From: Chitinophagaceae bacterium
GTDB lineage: Bacteria > Bacteroidota > Bacteroidia > Chitinophagales > Chitinophagaceae
Reading direction: 5' to 3'
Assembly: GCA_016713965.1 (NCBI GenBank)
Contig: JADJOC010000009.1
Span: forward strand, 806,001-870,000
DNA length: 64,000 nucleotides
The translations under genes and the position numbers were made by a program. Shown piece by piece: positions 17,742 to 25,538 of the stretch. The notes below the pieces were generated by a model. That model had not been told where the DNA came from, made no database searches, and saw nothing but the letters and a program-made list of their open reading frames with translations. How positions within the stretch are numbered: the stretch's first letter is position 1; every line of letters begins with the position of its first letter.

Positions 17742-18778
17742 ATGACTTATATGAAAAAGATTGCTATAGCTTTTGCTTTATTTAGCACAACTGCATTATA
17801 TAACACAGCCAATGCACAGGATGAAAAAAGAAAGGAGAAAGAAATAGAGGAAATTACCATTCACAAAAAAGGGGATAAAGACACTGATTTGGTTGTAGAA
17901 ATCAAAGGGGATAAAATCGTGGTTAATGGTAAGCCTTTATCAGAATTTAAGGATGAAAATATTAAAATAAAAAAGGGAAAATCACCATAAGGGGCAGAGA
18001 TGGCATGGCATTTAATTTTAATGAGGATTTTCCTCAAGAGTGGAAAGAAGAGAATATGACATCCAAAGCCTTTTTAGGTGTAACAACTGATGATGATGAT
18101 GAAGGGGCAAAAATTACAGATGTAACCAGTGAAAGCGCTGCAAAAAAAGCTGGCTTGCAAAAGGGTGATATTATTACTAAGATAGATGACAAACAAATAA
18201 GCGCTTCTACTTTATCTGAAATAATCGGAGATTATAAGCCAAAAGATAATATTAAAGTATATTATAAAAGAGATGGAAAAGAAAAAAATGCAAAAGTTAC
18301 TTTAGGTGAAACCAAAAGAGGTGCTATGTCCTTTGCATTTAGAACACCTGAAGGAAAATTACACTCCTTTAGTTTACCAAAAATACCTGGCCCTCCTCCC
18401 ACACCTCCAATGCCAGGTGAAATATGGGATGGCAGCGAATTCAGGGATTTAACAAGAGGAGGATTGGATAAGTTAGAATCTATAAATATATTTTCCCACC
18501 GGCAAAAGCTTGGTCTTAAAATTCAGGATACGGAAGAAGGAAATGGTATAAAAGTATTAAGTACAGAAAAAGATTCGCCAGCAGAAAAAGCCGGAATGCA
18601 AAAAGATGATATTGTAACAGAAATTGGTGGAAAAAAGATAAATAACACTGATGATGCAAGGGAGCAATTACATGAAATGCATGATAAATCATCTTACTCT
18701 ATTAAAGCTAAACGCAATGGGTCAGAAATGACTTTTGATATAAAGATCCCTAAAAAATTAAAAACAGCTAATTTATAA
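17742..18778 (+). CDS. secreted protein with two PDZ domains (one frame break)
   Basis: The N-terminus is a signal peptide (KKIAIAFALFSTTALYNTANAQ), with the start at 17742 or more likely the ATG at 17751. A first PDZ domain runs from KAFLGVTTDDDDEG to about KDNIKVYYKRDGKEK. A proline-rich linker, PGPPPTPPMPGE, follows. The second PDZ domain begins KLGLKIQDTEEGNG and has EKAGMQKDDIVTEIGGKK. No protease domain is present, so it is probably a periplasmic adaptor. The frame breaks at the A run 17978-17981 (one A short); with it restored, IKKGK runs on into ITIRGRDGMAFNF. A terminator follows. Confidence 0.75.
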
Positions 18779-18808
18779 GAAGGTATAGCGTTGATTTATA
18801 AAAAGGCA

Positions 18809-18843
18809 GGCACCAGGCAGTTATACTGCTGTGGTGCCTTTTT
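18809..18843 (+). terminator. rho-independent terminator after the PDZ gene
   Basis: A hairpin of GGCACCAGGCAG with CTGCTGTGGTGCC is followed by TTTTT. Its T tail abuts the gatB -7 box. Confidence 0.8.
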
Positions 18844-18845
18844 CT

Positions 18846-18853
18846 TACCTTTG
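18846..18853 (+). promoter_or_regulatory. TACCTTTG -7 box for gatB
   Basis: TACCTTTG ends five bases before the GTG start of gatB. Initiation at the usual distance would begin at, or within a base or two of, the start codon, giving a leaderless message. Confidence 0.6.
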
Positions 18854-18858
18854 GATCC

Positions 18859-20310
18859 GTGAAAAATAATGATAAATACGAATCGGTAATTGGATTAGAG
18901 GTTCATACACAACTGCAAACCAACAGTAAACTTTTTTGTGGAGACAGCGCTTCATTTGGCGCAGCGCCTAATACCAACATAAGCCCGATAACCTTGGCAC
19001 ACCCGGGTACTTTACCGGTAATGAATTACCTGGCAATAGAATATGCCATTAAACTCGGCCTTGCGCTTAATTGCCGGATAGAACAACATAATTTTTTTGC
19101 CAGGAAAAATTATTTTTATCCTGATTTACCCAAAGGATATCAGGTAAGCCAGCATACTACTCCAATTTGTAAAAATGGATTTGTACCCATAAGAATTAAT
19201 AATACTGAAAGAAATATTTTACTTAACCGCATACATTTAGAGGAAGATGCCGGTAAAAGCCTTCATGATGTAGATAAGAATTACACCTCTATCGATCTGA
19301 ACAGGGCGGGAGTTCCTTTATTAGAAATAGTTACAGAGCCTGATTTACACTCTGCTGATGAAGCGTATGCATACCTTACACAAATCCGCAGGCTGGTACG
19401 CTGGCTAAATATATGTGATGGCAATATGGAAGAAGGAAGCATGCGTTGTGATGCCAATATTTCCATCCGCTTAAAAGGAGAAAAAAAATTAGGTACACGG
19501 GTTGAAGTAAAAAACCTAAACAGTATACGCAATGTAAAAAGAGCTATTGATTTTGAAATAAACCGTTTAATCAATTTAGTAGAAGCAGGAGAAAAAATTG
19601 TACAGGAAACCAGGAGCTTTGACGCTGAAAACGGAACTACTTTTTCTTTAAGAACAAAAGAAGATGCTGATGATTACAGGTATTTCCCGGATCCGGACCT
19701 TAGCCCGTTTTTTATTTCAGATGATAAATTACAACAAATAAAAAGCAACTTACCAATGCTGCCGCAAGATTTGGAAAAAAAATATATAACCAGTTATAAT
19801 TTATCTGGTTATGATGCTGCTGTAATCTGTGATGATAAAGAACAGGCAGCTTTTTTTGAAAAAATCATTGAGCACACCAATAATTACAAGGCTGCAGCCA
19901 ACTGGATGCTGGGACCAATAAAAAATTATCTCAATGAAGCACAGACTTCTATAAATGAATGTGCATTCACACCACAGGGTATCGCTTCTATCATACAATT
20001 AATTGATGATGGAAAAATTAATTTTAGCATAGCGTCTTCCAAAATATTTGCTGCATTAATATCAGATCCAAACAAAACACCACTGCAAATTGCAACTGAG
20101 CTTAATGTGATACAGGAAAGTGATACAGGCTCTATTAATATCTGGGTTGAAGAAGTTATTAAAAAAATGCCGGATAAAGTGAAAGAATACCAAAGCGGTA
20201 AGAAAGGTTTAATTGGTTTATTTGCTGGCGAAGTAAAAAAATTAAGCAAAGGAAAAGCCGATATGCAACTGGTAAATAAATTCCTGGAGGAAAAGCTTCA
20301 GATAAAATAA
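18859..20310 (+). CDS. gatB: aspartyl/glutamyl-tRNA amidotransferase subunit B
   Basis: This complete 483-residue GatB is the tRNA-binding kinase subunit of GatCAB. GatCAB converts Glu-tRNA-Gln (and Asp-tRNA-Asn where needed) to the amide form. Signatures are VIGLEVHTQL near residue 10, FARKNYFYPDLPKGYQVSQH, EEDAGKSLHD, VPLLEIVTEPD and EEGSMRCDANISIR. The C-terminal YqeY-like helical domain follows from about residue 335. The start is the GTG at 18859; it gives KNNDKYESVIGLEV, a normal N-terminus, and leaves only five bases after the promoter box. Because asnS is also present, the main job is probably Gln-tRNA formation. gatA and gatC are not in the window. Confidence 0.97.
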   Translation: MKNNDKYESVIGLEVHTQLQTNSKLFCGDSASFGAAPNTNISPITLAHPGTLPVMNYLAIEYAIKLGLALNCRIEQHNFFARKNYFYPDLPKGYQVSQHTTPICKNGFVPIRINNTERNILLNRIHLEEDAGKSLHDVDKNYTSIDLNRAGVPLLEIVTEPDLHSADEAYAYLTQIRRLVRWLNICDGNMEEGSMRCDANISIRLKGEKKLGTRVEVKNLNSIRNVKRAIDFEINRLINLVEAGEKIVQETRSFDAENGTTFSLRTKEDADDYRYFPDPDLSPFFISDDKLQQIKSNLPMLPQDLEKKYITSYNLSGYDAAVICDDKEQAAFFEKIIEHTNNYKAAANWMLGPIKNYLNEAQTSINECAFTPQGIASIIQLIDDGKINFSIASSKIFAALISDPNKTPLQIATELNVIQESDTGSINIWVEEVIKKMPDKVKEYQSGKKGLIGLFAGEVKKLSKGKADMQLVNKFLEEKLQIK

Positions 20311-20329
20311 TACACTTTAAAAAATAAAA

Positions 20330-21457
20330 ATGCAAAATAGATTTTTGATAATAGCAATGACTGTAGTTTTTTTTTCATGCTCAGAACAGCAGGACAAGAA
20401 TACTTTTACCGTTAACGGAACAGTAAAAAATTTTACTGCAGACAAAGTTTACCTTGACCATATAATTTTTAATGGCCAGGCACCAGTAACAATTGACAGT
20501 GCCTCCATAGATAAAAATAAATTTACAATTAGTGTTAAGGCAAATGAAGAAGGCCTGTACCGCATACGCTTTAAAAACCAGCGTAATGGATTTATGTTTA
20601 TTAATGATATAAATAATATTAATTTTAATGTAGACTCAACTGATCTTTCTTTAAATGGTCCTGTATTTAATTCTCCAGCAAATTTTTCTTTAAAACAATT
20701 TATGAGCATGAAGCATGAATTAGGCCGGAATTTGGTTGATAATACACTGGACTCGCTAAATAAGAAAGATGATAGTATTAATTTAATAGATAAGGTTAAT
20801 AATAATAAAGAAAAGCTTGCAGCATTCTGTTTTAAATACGGCGATACTGCACAAAGCCCTGTATTATCAATTTTTGCTACCACTGCTGCCCCGGGAGAAA
20901 TAAAAGAATTTGAAATACCTCTTGAAAAAATAGCCCGCCGTTTCCCCAGGCATGAAGGTGCAGCTAATCTATTAGCTTTTGTTAAACAAAGAATTGCTCA
21001 GGCGCAACAAACAGAAGTTAGCACTAATAATGAAAAAGCTGTTGTTGGAAACATGGCACCTGAAATTACCATGCCTGATACAGAAGGTAAATCATTTTCA
21101 TTAAGTACACTTAAAGGCAAATATGTTTTAATAGATTTTTGGGCAAGCTGGTGTGGCCCATGCCGGGCAGAAAATCCTAATGTAGTTGCAGCTTATAACA
21201 AGTTTAAAGATAAAAATTTTACTGTGCTGGGAGTGTCGCTGGATAAAAGTAAAGCCCTCTGGATAAAAGCTATAGAGCAAGACCATTTAACGTGGAAGCA
21301 TATTAGTGATTTGCAATATTGGGGCAGTGCAGCAGTAAGTTTATATGGCTTTGAAGGAATACCGTTTAATGTATTGGTAAATCCTGAAGGAAAAATTATT
21401 GCTACCGACTTGAGGGGTGAATATTTAAGCAAAAAATTGACAGAGGTTTTAAAGTAG
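20330..21457 (+). CDS. TlpA-like thioredoxin lipoprotein with DUF4369-type N-domain
   Basis: The N-terminus is a lipoprotein signal (MTVVFFSCSEQ). The first half (residues about 25-220) is a beta-rich domain of the DUF4369 type, with FTVNGTVKNFTADKVYLDHI and YRIRFKNQRNGFMFIND. The second half is an AhpC/TSA-like thioredoxin domain with the active site WASWCGPCRAENPNV and the cis-proline region FEGIPFNVLVNPEG. Such proteins keep periplasmic thiols reduced, for example in cytochrome c maturation or under oxidative stress. It follows gatB by 19 bases and may share its transcript. No break in the frame. Confidence 0.88.
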   Translation: MQNRFLIIAMTVVFFSCSEQQDKNTFTVNGTVKNFTADKVYLDHIIFNGQAPVTIDSASIDKNKFTISVKANEEGLYRIRFKNQRNGFMFINDINNINFNVDSTDLSLNGPVFNSPANFSLKQFMSMKHELGRNLVDNTLDSLNKKDDSINLIDKVNNNKEKLAAFCFKYGDTAQSPVLSIFATTAAPGEIKEFEIPLEKIARRFPRHEGAANLLAFVKQRIAQAQQTEVSTNNEKAVVGNMAPEITMPDTEGKSFSLSTLKGKYVLIDFWASWCGPCRAENPNVVAAYNKFKDKNFTVLGVSLDKSKALWIKAIEQDHLTWKHISDLQYWGSAAVSLYGFEGIPFNVLVNPEGKIIATDLRGEYLSKKLTEVLK

Positions 21458-21587
21458 AGATTATGTATTTATGCCAAATACGGTGCAGAAATAAAATAGA
21501 GGTTTTTTATCAGCCATAAAGGCAAATAGATTTGTAAAAAGTAAATCATAAAAAGATGCGGCTTTTTGTTTCCAATTGAATAAGCTT

Positions 21588-22112
21588 TTACACTTTATGT
21601 TTTTCTTTCTGCTGTTGTTGGTCCTGCTTCATTTCCTCAATTTTTTTCAGTGCTATTGCCAAATTAGCTTCTACCTCTACCAGCCTGTGTATGTAAGGAA
21701 GAAGTTTTTGGTATTTAATAGTTGATTCTTCCAATCGTATTTCCAGGTCTTCTATCTTAGCTATAGATTCCTGGTATTGTGCAAATAAGGTAGTGTATGA
21801 TTCCTGGAGTTGGGCATCAGCATCTGAAAAGTTCTCTTTTGAAAAAAGTTGCTCCCGTGTTATAAAGTACATCACCTTGGTTCTAAGGTCATGAATTTCT
21901 TCTTGTGCCCTTACCAAATCATCTTCCAGGATACTATTCATGCTTTGGGCTTCGGCATATTTATATTGCTCCTGCCTCCACAGTTCCAGTTCTTCTTCCC
22001 TTTCCTGTAAAGTTTCAGTTACATCTTTAAGTTGTATAAATAAATGCAGGGGGTTAAGTGTTTCGAAAGACTCACTATTTTCCGGGTTGGTTTTACGATA
22101 CAGATCTATCAT
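21588..22112 (-). CDS. coiled-coil protein of unknown function
   Basis: This 174-residue cytoplasmic protein has no signal peptide and long heptad-rich helices. Examples are TETLQEREEELELWRQEQ, MNSILEDDLVRAQEEIHDLR and SIAKIEDLEIRLEESTIK. It ends in a Gln/Lys-rich tail. The whole chain is likely an elongated coiled coil. The N-terminal SFETLNPLHLFIQL may be a binding motif. I do not recognise a family. It stands alone on the minus strand, separated from tsf by a strong hairpin. Confidence 0.65.
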   Translation of the reverse strand: MIDLYRKTNPENSESFETLNPLHLFIQLKDVTETLQEREEELELWRQEQYKYAEAQSMNSILEDDLVRAQEEIHDLRTKVMYFITREQLFSKENFSDADAQLQESYTTLFAQYQESIAKIEDLEIRLEESTIKYQKLLPYIHRLVEVEANLAIALKKIEEMKQDQQQQKEKHKV

Positions 22113-22174
22113 TTTAATATTTTTTAATGGTATTTAAAAAATTCATTTAATAATGATATTGGATAGAAAACTTA

Positions 22175-22214
22175 GGCTTAAAACTATTATTCATTTAAAA
22201 TAGTAGTTTTAAGC
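22175..22214 (-). terminator. hairpin terminator downstream of tsf
   Basis: GGCTTAAAACTATTATT pairs with AATAGTAGTTTTAAGCC across a short loop. The stem is symmetric, so it could stop transcription from either side. The T tail on the minus strand is weak. Confidence 0.55.
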
Positions 22215-22245
22215 CCAAATATTTTAGAGGATCAATTTACAGGTT

Positions 22246-23070
22246 TTATCCCAATGCTACTCTTTTAAAGTCGATAATTTTTAAATCCGCATCTACACTT
22301 TTAAGGTGATCAGCTACAGATTTACTATTATCTTTTACAAATGCTTGTGCCAATAAAGTATTGTCTTTAAAAAACTTATTTACTTTGCCTACTGCAATTT
22401 TCTCAGCCATTTCAGCCGGTTTGCCTTCTGCTTTAATTTGTTCAATAGCAATATCTTTTTCCCTGGCGATTGTTTCCGGTGAAATAGAAGTCTCATCCAC
22501 TGCAAGCGGGTTCATAGCTGCTATTTGCATAGCCACATCTTTGCCTACACCTTCTGCAGGCTTATTCATACTTACCAATACACCCATGCGGTTAGCTCCG
22601 TGTATGTATGAAGCAACATATTCTGCATCTAATCTTTCAAATTTTGAGATGCCTATTTTTTCACCGATAGCTGCTAATTTATCATTGATCATATCAGCGA
22701 TTTTAGCTCCGCTTATTTCTACAGCATTTAATTCCTCTGCTGTTTTTACATTATTGCTTATAGCTGCATCGGCAATACTTTGGGTAAATGCTACAAAATC
22801 TGCATTTTTACTTACAAAATCAGTTTCGCAGCTTATACATAGCACTATGCCGGTTTTATTATCGGCAGTAGTTTTTGCAATGATTACTCCTTCTTTTGCT
22901 TCCCTGTCGCTGCGTTTTGCGGCTACTTTTTGGCCTTGCTTGCGTAACCAGTCGATTGCTGCTTCAAAATCGCCATTGCTTTCTGTTAAAGCTTTGCGGC
23001 AATCCAGCATGCCGGCTCCGGTTGTTTGACGTAATTTATTAATATCTGCTGCTGTTATAGTTGCGTTCAT
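22246..23070 (-). CDS. tsf: translation elongation factor Ts
   Basis: This 274-residue EF-Ts, the nucleotide exchange factor for EF-Tu, has the N-terminal UBA-like domain ITAADINKLRQTTGAGMLDC and KALTESNGDFEAAIDWLRKQ, including the conserved LR motif. The core has VLCISCETDFVSKNADF and SYIHGANRMGVLV. It lies downstream of rpsB on the same strand in the usual rpsB-tsf order. The gap is unusually long (about 243 bases) and contains a hairpin and a GATAATT heptamer array that ends two bases before the start codon. Frame intact. Confidence 0.96.
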   Translation of the reverse strand: MNATITAADINKLRQTTGAGMLDCRKALTESNGDFEAAIDWLRKQGQKVAAKRSDREAKEGVIIAKTTADNKTGIVLCISCETDFVSKNADFVAFTQSIADAAISNNVKTAEELNAVEISGAKIADMINDKLAAIGEKIGISKFERLDAEYVASYIHGANRMGVLVSMNKPAEGVGKDVAMQIAAMNPLAVDETSISPETIAREKDIAIEQIKAEGKPAEMAEKIAVGKVNKFFKDNTLLAQAFVKDNSKSVADHLKSVDADLKIIDFKRVALG

Positions 23071-23072
23071 GT

Positions 23073-23112
23073 GATTGATAATTGATAATTGATAATTGAT
23101 AATTGATAATTA
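23073..23112. repeat. heptamer tandem array (GATAATT) abutting the tsf start
   Basis: Five to six copies of a 7-base GATAATT/ATTGATA unit lie immediately upstream of the tsf start codon, so they would be in its leader. This is a variant of the GTTGATA unit seen elsewhere in the window. Confidence 0.9.
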
Positions 23113-23160
23113 ATCCCCCAGTATGCAAGAAGAGTATTGGTATACAGTACAAGTGAGATT

Positions 23161-23190
23161 ATTATTTTCTTTTCCAAAAAAGAAAATAAT
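23161..23190. terminator. AT-rich hairpin between rpsB and tsf
   Basis: ATTATTTTCTTTT pairs with AAAAGAAAATAAT around a short loop. It may attenuate rpsB-tsf readthrough or act as an RNA-processing site. A CTCTCCTTAAGGAGAG palindrome lies close by at 23286-23309, just after rpsB. Confidence 0.4.
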
Positions 23191-23313
23191 AACAGAACAA
23201 AATTCACAACAATGTTGAATAGCATTCAAATGTTTGCAAACAAAAAAACAACCAACATTATCTTCGCTCCAATCTTCTCCTTTTCCCTCTCCTTAAGGAG
23301 AGGATAGGTGAGG

Positions 23314-24226
23314 CTATCTGCCTCCGCCCGGCCTTCTTGCACCACCGCCACCACCTGCACCTTGTCCTGGTGTACGGCGTTTTTGCGGCTGCGATGATCC
23401 GGGGCCACGGCTGTTACCGCCTCCTGGACCACCACGTTTATTCCTATCGCCACCTTCTTCACCCCTTTGTTCAAAACGAGCTGCTTTTGCTTCTGCGCTT
23501 TCTTCTGTTTCACTATTATCATCTTCATCTTTATCAGCCTGGCGTTCCTGCAAACCTTCTGCTATGGCCGCTGTTAAATAATTAACAATGATAGAGATAG
23601 ACTTAGTTGCATCATCGTTTGCCGGAATAGCAAAATCTACTTTATTAGGATCGCAATTGGTATCTACCATACCAAATGTGCTGATATTTAAACGTTTTGC
23701 TTCTGCCAATGCAATATGCTCATGGCCTATATCCACCATAAACAATGCAGCGGGTACACGGCTTATTTGAGCAATACCGCCTAAAACTTTTTCCATTTTT
23801 TCTTTATCACGGGTAAGGGTTAAGCGTTCTTTTTTAGTTAAGCTTTCTGCGCTCCCATCTGCAAGCATTTTTTCTATGCTTTGCATTTTTTTACGCTTTT
23901 GCGAACGGTATTAAAATTCGTAAGCATTCCACCTAACCAGCGTTCTGTTACAAATGGCATATTTACACGCTTTGCGCATTCGGTTACAATTTCTTTTGCT
24001 TGTTTTTTTGTAGCTACAAACATTATTTTTTTACCGCTTCGAGCTATAGCTTTTAAAGCTGCTGCCGTTTCCTGAAGACCTTCAACAGTTTTATTCAGGT
24101 CGATAATATGAATACCTTTTTTTTCTGCGAATATATAAGGCAGCATTTTAGGGTTCCACTTCTTTTTAAATGACCAAAGTGCACACCTGCTTCAAGAAGT
24201 TGTTGTTGTAAGGAAGTATTGTCCAT
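23314..24226 (-). CDS. rpsB: 30S ribosomal protein S2 (two frame breaks)
   Basis: The N-terminus MDNTSLQQQLLEAGVHFGH starts at 24226 and is followed, after frame repair, by LKKKWNPKMLPYIFAEKKGI. The rest includes IDLNKTVEGL, TERWLGGMLTNFNTVRKSV and FMVDIGHEHIALAEAKRL, all standard for S2. Two single-base losses in homopolymer runs break the frame (plus-strand T runs 24163-24167 and 23886-23892). The gene is essential, so these are probably sequence errors. The C-terminus carries an unusual low-complexity tail of about 75 residues, acidic then Gly/Arg-rich (GGPGGGNSRGPG, GAGGGGGARRPGGGR). It is the partner of tsf in a translation operon with rplM and rpsI upstream. Confidence 0.93.
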
Positions 24227-24260
24227 TGTTTATTATTAATTAATTATAATTATTGTTAGT

Positions 24261-24330
24261 AAGCTACAAGCCTCAAGCTGCAAGGGTAGAGTATACAACT
24301 TTCACCCTTGTAGCTAATAGCTTGGAACTT
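24261..24330. repeat. inverted heptamer array between rpsI and rpsB
   Basis: The left half is AAGCTAC, AAGCCTC, AAGCTGC, AAGGGTA. The right half, CACCCTTGTAGCTAATAGCTT, is largely its complement. In RNA the two arms would fold into an imperfect hairpin downstream of rpsI. Confidence 0.8.
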
Positions 24331-24333
24331 TTA

Positions 24334-24723
24334 TTAACGTTTACTGAACTGGAAGCTTTTTCTAGCTTTTTTACGTCCTGGTTTTTTACGTTCAACAGAA
24401 CGGGGATCACGCTTTAATAAACCTGCTGCTTTTAAAACAGGGCGGAACTCGGCACTTACTTCTAATAAAGCACGGGCAATACCTAATTTGGCAGCTTCTG
24501 CCTGTCCTTTTACACCACCACCTGTTGCATTGATAACAATGTCATACTTATTCAATGATTCTGTGGTATTTAACGGTGCTTCTACCTGGTTTTGTAAATA
24601 TACCAGCGGAAAATATGTTTTATAATCTTTACCGTTAACAGTGATTTTTCCATCGCCTTTGCTAAGAAACACACGTGTTACAGCTTCTTTTCTACGACCT
24701 ACTGCATTTTTTTGCTTTTCCAT
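24334..24723 (-). CDS. rpsI: 30S ribosomal protein S9
   Basis: I take the start at 24723 (MEKQKNAVGRRKEAVTRVFL); a longer frame upstream would begin in the repeat array. The protein has the normal core, TGGGVKGQAEAAKLGIARAL, and the strongly basic C-terminus RKKPGRKKARKSFQFSKR. That tail reaches the ribosomal P site and ends with the conserved Lys-Arg. It follows rplM in the usual rplM-rpsI order, with a spacer filled by a heptamer array. Frame intact. Confidence 0.97.
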   Translation of the reverse strand: MEKQKNAVGRRKEAVTRVFLSKGDGKITVNGKDYKTYFPLVYLQNQVEAPLNTTESLNKYDIVINATGGGVKGQAEAAKLGIARALLEVSAEFRPVLKAAGLLKRDPRSVERKKPGRKKARKSFQFSKR

Positions 24724-24735
24724 TTTTATAATTTT

Positions 24736-24805
24736 GAGCTTCAAACTCCAGGCTTCAAGAGCAAGTTTTACTTGCAGCTTGCAGCTGATAGCTTGCAGCT
24801 GATTT
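24736..24805. repeat. heptamer array filling the rplM-rpsI spacer
   Basis: Ten consecutive 7-base units run GAGCTTC, AAACTCC, AGGCTTC, AAGAGCA, AGTTTTA, CTTGCAG, CTTGCAG, CTGATAG, CTTGCAG, CTGATTT. The second half is roughly the complement of the first, so a hairpin is possible. It fills nearly the whole gap between the two genes. Confidence 0.8.
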
Positions 24806-24807
24806 TT

Positions 24808-25251
24808 TTAGAATTTAAGTTCAGTTGGTTTTTGTGCTGTGTGAGGATGCTCTGTACCTGCGTATACAAATAATTTTTTGTATAACTGGCGGCCAAGGCG
24901 GTTTTTAGGCAACATTCCTTTTACTGCTCTTTCAATTACAACTTCGGGCCTGCGTTTTAATAAGTTTTTTGCAACCTCCTCTTTACGGCCACCGGGGTAT
25001 CCGCTAAAGGTATCATATACTTTATCTTCCATTTTATTACCGGTAAGTATTACTTTCTCAGCATTAGTTACAATAATAAAGTCTCCACAATCAACGTGTG
25101 GTGTGTAATAGGCTTTGTTCTTACCACGTAAAATTGCCGCTATCCTGGCACACATACGGCCAACGGTTTGATTAGTACCATCCACAACGTACCAATTACG
25201 TTGCACGGTAGCCTCGTTCGCATGTTTTGTGGTGAAATGTAGTTTACTCAT
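24808..25251 (-). CDS. rplM: 50S ribosomal protein L13
   Basis: This 147-residue L13 has RNWYVVDGTNQTVGRMCARI and AAILRGKNKAYYTPHVDCGD near the N-terminus. KVYDTFSGYPGGRKE and AVKGMLPKNRLGRQLYKKL follow. All are standard for the family. It is the first gene of the rplM-rpsI-rpsB-tsf series on the minus strand. A TACCTTTG promoter lies about 57 bases upstream. The leader contains a short GC-rich pairing segment that could be a ribosomal-protein regulatory structure. Frame intact. Confidence 0.97.
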   Translation of the reverse strand: MSKLHFTTKHANEATVQRNWYVVDGTNQTVGRMCARIAAILRGKNKAYYTPHVDCGDFIIVTNAEKVILTGNKMEDKVYDTFSGYPGGRKEEVAKNLLKRRPEVVIERAVKGMLPKNRLGRQLYKKLFVYAGTEHPHTAQKPTELKF

Positions 25252-25308
25252 TGTTGTTATTTTTAAATGATGCCGCCGCTATCCCGGTCGGCTTTTTATT
25301 TTGGAGTG

Positions 25309-25316
25309 CAAAGGTA
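25309..25316 (-). promoter_or_regulatory. TACCTTTG -7 box for rplM
   Basis: Read on the minus strand, TACCTTTG matches TANNTTTG exactly. A leader of about 50 bases with self-complementary GCCG/CGGC segments (25272-25294) separates it from the rplM start. Confidence 0.7.
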
Positions 25317-25488
25317 GGGCTATTTGTATTGATTTTCCAAAGAAAAAGATAAGTATTTTTTATGATGCTTTTATAAGTAGCTGATTTACAGTTAAATTTT
25401 TGATGAGAATTATATATCTAAGCATTGTGCACTAAAGCACCAATCCAGGTTGAATTATCTGGATACTGACAATATTGTAGACATTGTA

Positions 25489-25529
25489 TAAAATAAGAGA
25501 GGCTACTTAAAGTAGCCTCTCTTATTTTA
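25489..25529 (-). terminator. terminator downstream of susD
   Basis: A near-perfect palindrome, AATAAGAGAGGCTACTT paired with AAGTAGCCTCTCTTATT, has A/T tracts on both sides. It lies ten bases after the susD stop and can act in both directions. Confidence 0.85.
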
Positions 25530-25538
25530 AATATTTTA

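Noticed and set aside
22361..23029. Long open frame on the plus strand opposite tsf
   Set aside because: It is the mirror of the EF-Ts gene; its residues are Ser/Ala/Ile-rich with no motif.
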